This document shows, one piece after another, positions 62,801 to 64,000 of a DNA stretch of 64,000 nucleotides. This stretch comes from Mnemiopsis leidyi. Lineage: Eukaryota; Ctenophora; Tentaculata; Lobata; Bolinopsidae. The number at the start of each line of letters is the position of its first letter. Positions within the stretch are counted from its first letter, which is position 1. A program made the position numbers and the translations under genes. Under the pieces are notes generated by a model. The model searched no databases, was not told the origin of the DNA, and worked only from the letters and a program-made list of their open reading frames with translations. Where the stretch lies: the NCBI GenBank assembly GCA_000226015.1, contig JH153212.1, forward strand, positions 60,570-124,569. The letters are read 5' to 3'.

Positions 62801-63536
62801 CTAAGCTCACAAAAGAAAAATTGTCCCCAATTTTTTTCGCAAATTGCTTTATTGTTTCTATATTCTACCTGTATTCTATGCCGTGGATTTCATCTTGGGT
62901 ACAGGGATCAGTCGTCGGATTATCGTCACCACAATAAGCCACCGCCTGAAATTGTTTTAGTGTTTGAATTCATGTTTACCATATCTCATGTGCAATTGCA
63001 GGGTTCAATATAAACTTTTTCTAAATCTTCCAAATCAGTCAATTACATGCAAATTTACACAATGAATGAATAAACAAACCATAAATATCGAAAGCAGGAG
63101 CAACTCCTGTACAAGCATAAGCCCTTACAATTAGAACATCTGCCAGGCAAGAACCTTACTTAGAGCATCTGCCAGGCAAGAACCTTACTTAGAACATCTG
63201 CCAGGCAAGAACCTTACTTAGAGCATCTGCCAGGCAAGAACCTTACAATAAGAGCATCTGCCAGGCAAGAACCTTACAATAAGAGCATCTGCCAGGCAAG
63301 AACCTTACTTAGAACATCTGCCAGGCAAGAACCTTACTTAGAACATCTGCCAGGCAAGAACCTTACTTAGAACATCTGCCAGGCAAGAACCTTACTTAGA
63401 ACATCTGCCAGGCAAGAACCTTACCCTGATGGGGAATGTCCTGCTGTGTGAAGCTCTGGCCTCACATCTGACGATACCGTCGGAAGTGGTTATCGTGACA
63501 CCATCAGCAGCCCCTGGAGCTCCAAACGTGTGGCAC
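50844..63536 (-). CDS. large secreted Cys-rich/EGF/Ig protein, 5' partial, 14 exons visible
   Basis: Exons: 63536-63425, 62945-62869, 62630-62546, 55117-54972, 54676-54537, 54254-54110, 53812-53706, 53339-53200, 52960-52802, 52644-52526, 51771-51647, 51513-51413, 51272-51161 and 50959-50844. Every junction keeps phase and gives 560 residues to the stop. The first four exons form Cys-rich modules (VSCPGGFVMESCIFHSPW then DDGTCSIDNC), loosely like the C-terminal Cys/His-rich modules of PCSK9 (low confidence). A follistatin-like segment (CPEGQECKM) and several EGF-like domains follow, some calcium-binding type (DVDECAEEPC, DINECLDNPC, DVNECDDDPC). Two Ig-like domains (DADDVGIYRG; EDSGTYRCEF) end the protein. 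There is no TM helix, so it is probably extracellular matrix or a secreted ligand. The 7.4-kb intron 62545-55118 holds two opposite-strand genes. The acceptor CTTCAAG before 52960 is the weakest. Confidence 0.82.
52320..52462. repeat. AATTCTTGT microsatellite
   Basis: About 15 copies of the 9-mer TAATTCTTG, with TCTTCTAAT variants, lie in an intron of the EGF/Ig gene. Frames through it give Ile/Thr/Arg or Leu/Val repeats and are not coding. Confidence 0.9.
53938..54130. repeat. 92-bp tandem duplication spanning an EGF exon donor
   Basis: Two adjacent copies share TCGGGTACACCAAGAACTTG through CATCATAACTTACTCATAAG and ACCC.TCAGTGTT. The right copy contains the last ~20 bases and the GTAAGT donor of the exon 54254-54110. 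The left copy carries the same exon edge and donor word as a decoy inside the intron. Confidence 0.85.
54373..54527. repeat. A-rich AAACAAACTAAAA repeat
   Basis: Intronic low-complexity array of AAAAACAAACT and AAAAAGTCAA words in the EGF/Ig gene. Confidence 0.8.
55118..56286. other. intron of the EGF/Ig gene and upstream flank of membrane gene 1
   Basis: AT-rich; no exon is supported in either orientation. It should include the promoter of the opposite-strand membrane gene. Confidence 0.4.
56287..57925 (+). CDS. multi-pass membrane protein of unrecognised family, copy 1
   Basis: A leader exon (56287-56322, probably 5' UTR) precedes coding exons 56385-56516 (transcribed from 56371) and 56846-57925, giving 403 aa. 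The first leader intron is only ~48 nt. The soluble N-terminal ~135 residues begin MSELEIYQDLFSKIQKNRDK and are acidic and helical-looking. About seven hydrophobic helices follow, for example LGLGLSFVLVGIFGLYF, GMLILGYLGSFISSIVYM and MLVQQLVQEIVYIFAVVV. There is no signal peptide, so the N terminus is probably cytosolic. A conserved basic loop reads KASKTNISSTASRKRG. It lies inside an intron of the minus-strand EGF/Ig gene. I recognise no family; GPCR motifs such as DRY or NPxxY are absent. AATAAA is at 58270-58275. Confidence 0.8.
57926..58960. other. spacer between the membrane-gene paralogues (left part)
   Basis: AT-rich. It contains the copy 1 poly(A) signal. Short sequences near 58620-58690 resemble 56105-56165 (TTGCGATTC.TGTCGAAAAATC), showing that the upstream flank was duplicated together with the gene. 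Confidence 0.4.
58961..59250 (-). pseudogene. LINE reverse-transcriptase C-terminal tail fragment
   Basis: The minus strand reads NRIEFSRWTMMGNVLRLPEN, then a RRGRHQINLFNTIKFDL segment and LRDVAMDRKKEKRLFEES. This follows the tail typical of non-LTR retrotransposon polymerases (W.GHVLRMP, RRGRP...W...I..DL, A.DR..W..L), with the key Trp of the last motif changed to Glu. Only about 90 codons remain and there is no catalytic YxDD region, so this is a short fossil fragment. It lies between the two membrane genes. Confidence 0.55.
59251..60150. other. spacer before membrane gene 2
   Basis: AT-rich and without a supported exon; it includes the presumed promoter of copy 2. Confidence 0.4.
60151..61606 (+). 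CDS. multi-pass membrane protein of unrecognised family, copy 2
   Basis: Leader exon 60151-60185 and coding exons 60246-60374 (from acceptor at 60230) and 60515-61606 give 406 aa. Exon structure, intron positions and helices match copy 1 throughout, starting MSELDIYQDLFSKIQENRDK and ending VVVDRKQK. Most of the coding region differs from copy 1 at visible silent and replacement sites, but 61200-61365 is identical to 57525-57690 over 166 bp. The short first intron is 45 nt. Tandem duplication followed by local gene conversion is the simplest history. Function is unknown; strong conservation of the hydrophobic segments suggests both copies are functional. Confidence 0.8.
61607..62140. other. 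3' flank of membrane gene 2
   Basis: Contains a small inverted pair TTTAGCAATAACAGCT near 61683-61745 (AGCAATAACAGCTAAAGCTG...AGCAATAACAGCTGTCATTGCT). No gene is supported. Confidence 0.4.
62141..62580. repeat. 33-bp minisatellite copying an exon end and its splice donor
   Basis: Thirteen units, mostly exactly 33 bp (plus one of 36 and one of 40), read on the minus strand AGCTGCATCTTCTATAACCC-CTGGTATCAG-GTA. The unit nearest the exon is the authentic 3' end of exon 62630-62546 with its CAG|GTAAGC donor. Twelve units keep an intact CAG|GTAAGC. The first intronic unit has an in-frame TGA after the donor, so use of a distal donor would truncate the protein. Confidence 0.92.
62869..62945 (-). 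CDS. short exon of the EGF/Ig gene (AVAYCGDDNPTTDPC)
   Basis: This 77-nt exon has a TTTCAG acceptor and a GTAGAA donor. It encodes AVAYCGDDNPTTDPCTQDEI followed by HGIEY. It is listed separately because it is needed to reconcile the phase of exon 63536-63425 (ends phase 0) with exon 62630-62546 (needs two leading bases). It provides exactly that. Confidence 0.75.
63122..63425. repeat. 29-bp minisatellite starting at a splice donor
   Basis: Ten to eleven units (29 bp, two of 31 bp) read on the minus strand GTAAGGTTCTTGCCTGGCAG-ATGTTCTAA. The first GTAAGG is the authentic donor of exon 63536-63425. Every unit repeats that donor word and also contains TTGCCTGGCAG, an acceptor-like word. Confidence 0.92.
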
Positions 63537-64000
63537 CTGCAATTATGATTCAGTTAGGTTCACTAGTTCTACAGTTCCTTAAATCAATGTGATTCAACTG
63601 AGTTCGCTAGTTCTACAGCTCTTCAAATCGATGTGATTTAGATCCTAGTTCTATAGCTCCTTGATTAAATGTGATAAAGACTATAAATGTCTAGTTATAC
63701 AGCTCTTTATTCTTCAATCAACGAAATTCAGGTGGCTAGGTGTATTCTTCGGCTCTTTCATTCACCGTTATTCTGATCGCCAGAGTTCCATAGCTCCTTC
63801 TTTCTCATTCAATGATTGAGGAAAAACGCTGCAGTATGTAAAGCAAAGTTGGTTGAGATTCCCTCATTAGCCGAGTAATGAAATGACTAACGATGAAGTG
63901 TGATCTGTGAAAGTTAGTGCTTTGATGTATGCATCTGTGTCTCTGTGCTGTATAAGATTGGATTTAACCTCATAAACATTGCATTTAACCTCATAGAATT
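63537..64000. other. intron of the EGF/Ig gene to the window edge
   Basis: Four loose copies of TAGTTCTA(C/T)AGCTC.TT....AATGTGATT lie at 63560-63710. No further exon is seen before the window ends, so the 5' part of the gene is outside. Confidence 0.45.

Noticed and set aside
63122-63425. 11-nt microexons between acceptor-like and donor-like words in the 29-bp array
   Set aside because: A phase problem first made this tempting, but a proper exon at 62945-62869 restores the frame without microexons.
1-64000. tRNA and rRNA genes
   Set aside because: I looked for B-box-like GGTTCGAATCC words and rRNA-like GC blocks on both strands and found none convincing.

Overview
This is nuclear DNA from an animal. 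Coding sequence is broken into short exons by mostly GT-AG introns of about 45 bp to 7 kb. The gene families are metazoan: BTB-BACK-kelch, a Golgi polypeptide GalNAc-transferase, a rhodopsin-class GPCR, pentraxin-domain secreted proteins, and EGF/Ig extracellular proteins. AT-rich spacers, abundant minisatellites and small lineage-specific families would suit a cnidarian or another non-bilaterian invertebrate, but the window alone does not prove the phylum. One 10-N assembly gap lies at 30483-30492.

Left part (1-25 kb), gene-dense. A cysteine-rich type I membrane protein (228-1710, 5' part outside) carries a 75-bp GC-rich insertion with an 8-bp target duplication inside a coding module. Three minus-strand paralogues follow (1978-7052): secreted pentraxin-coiled-coil proteins, one of which has lost the pentraxin domain. 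A nine-exon BTB-BACK-kelch gene (8260-14400) hosts an intronless gene for a mucin/PAN-like/ricin-like/Sushi/TM surface protein in intron 6. Next come a coiled-coil gene (15211-16596), converging on an 11-exon GalNAc-transferase with a very long cytosolic tail (21761-16977), and a six-exon GPCR (25107-22860). All splice phases in these models close.

Middle part (25-50.8 kb), gene-poor. It holds tandem repeats, a dispersed repeat pair, palindromes, a foldback-like block of short repeats (48.9-49.7 kb), clusters of CRE and CACGTG motifs, and one convincing two-exon gene for a 46-residue secreted peptide precursor (34628-33568, minus).

Right part (50.8-64 kb). One large minus-strand gene for a secreted Cys-rich/EGF/Ig protein runs from beyond the right edge to a stop at 50844. 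Its 7.4-kb intron contains, on the opposite strand, two paralogous genes for an unrecognised roughly seven-pass membrane protein (403 and 406 aa) that share a 166-bp identical tract suggesting gene conversion. A LINE reverse-transcriptase tail fragment sits between them.

The most unusual theme is that tandem duplications repeatedly sit on exon-intron junctions. Two minisatellites start exactly at splice donors and copy the donor 11 to 13 times, another donor is duplicated once, a terminal exon edge is triplicated, and a GPCR acceptor has a decoy copy.
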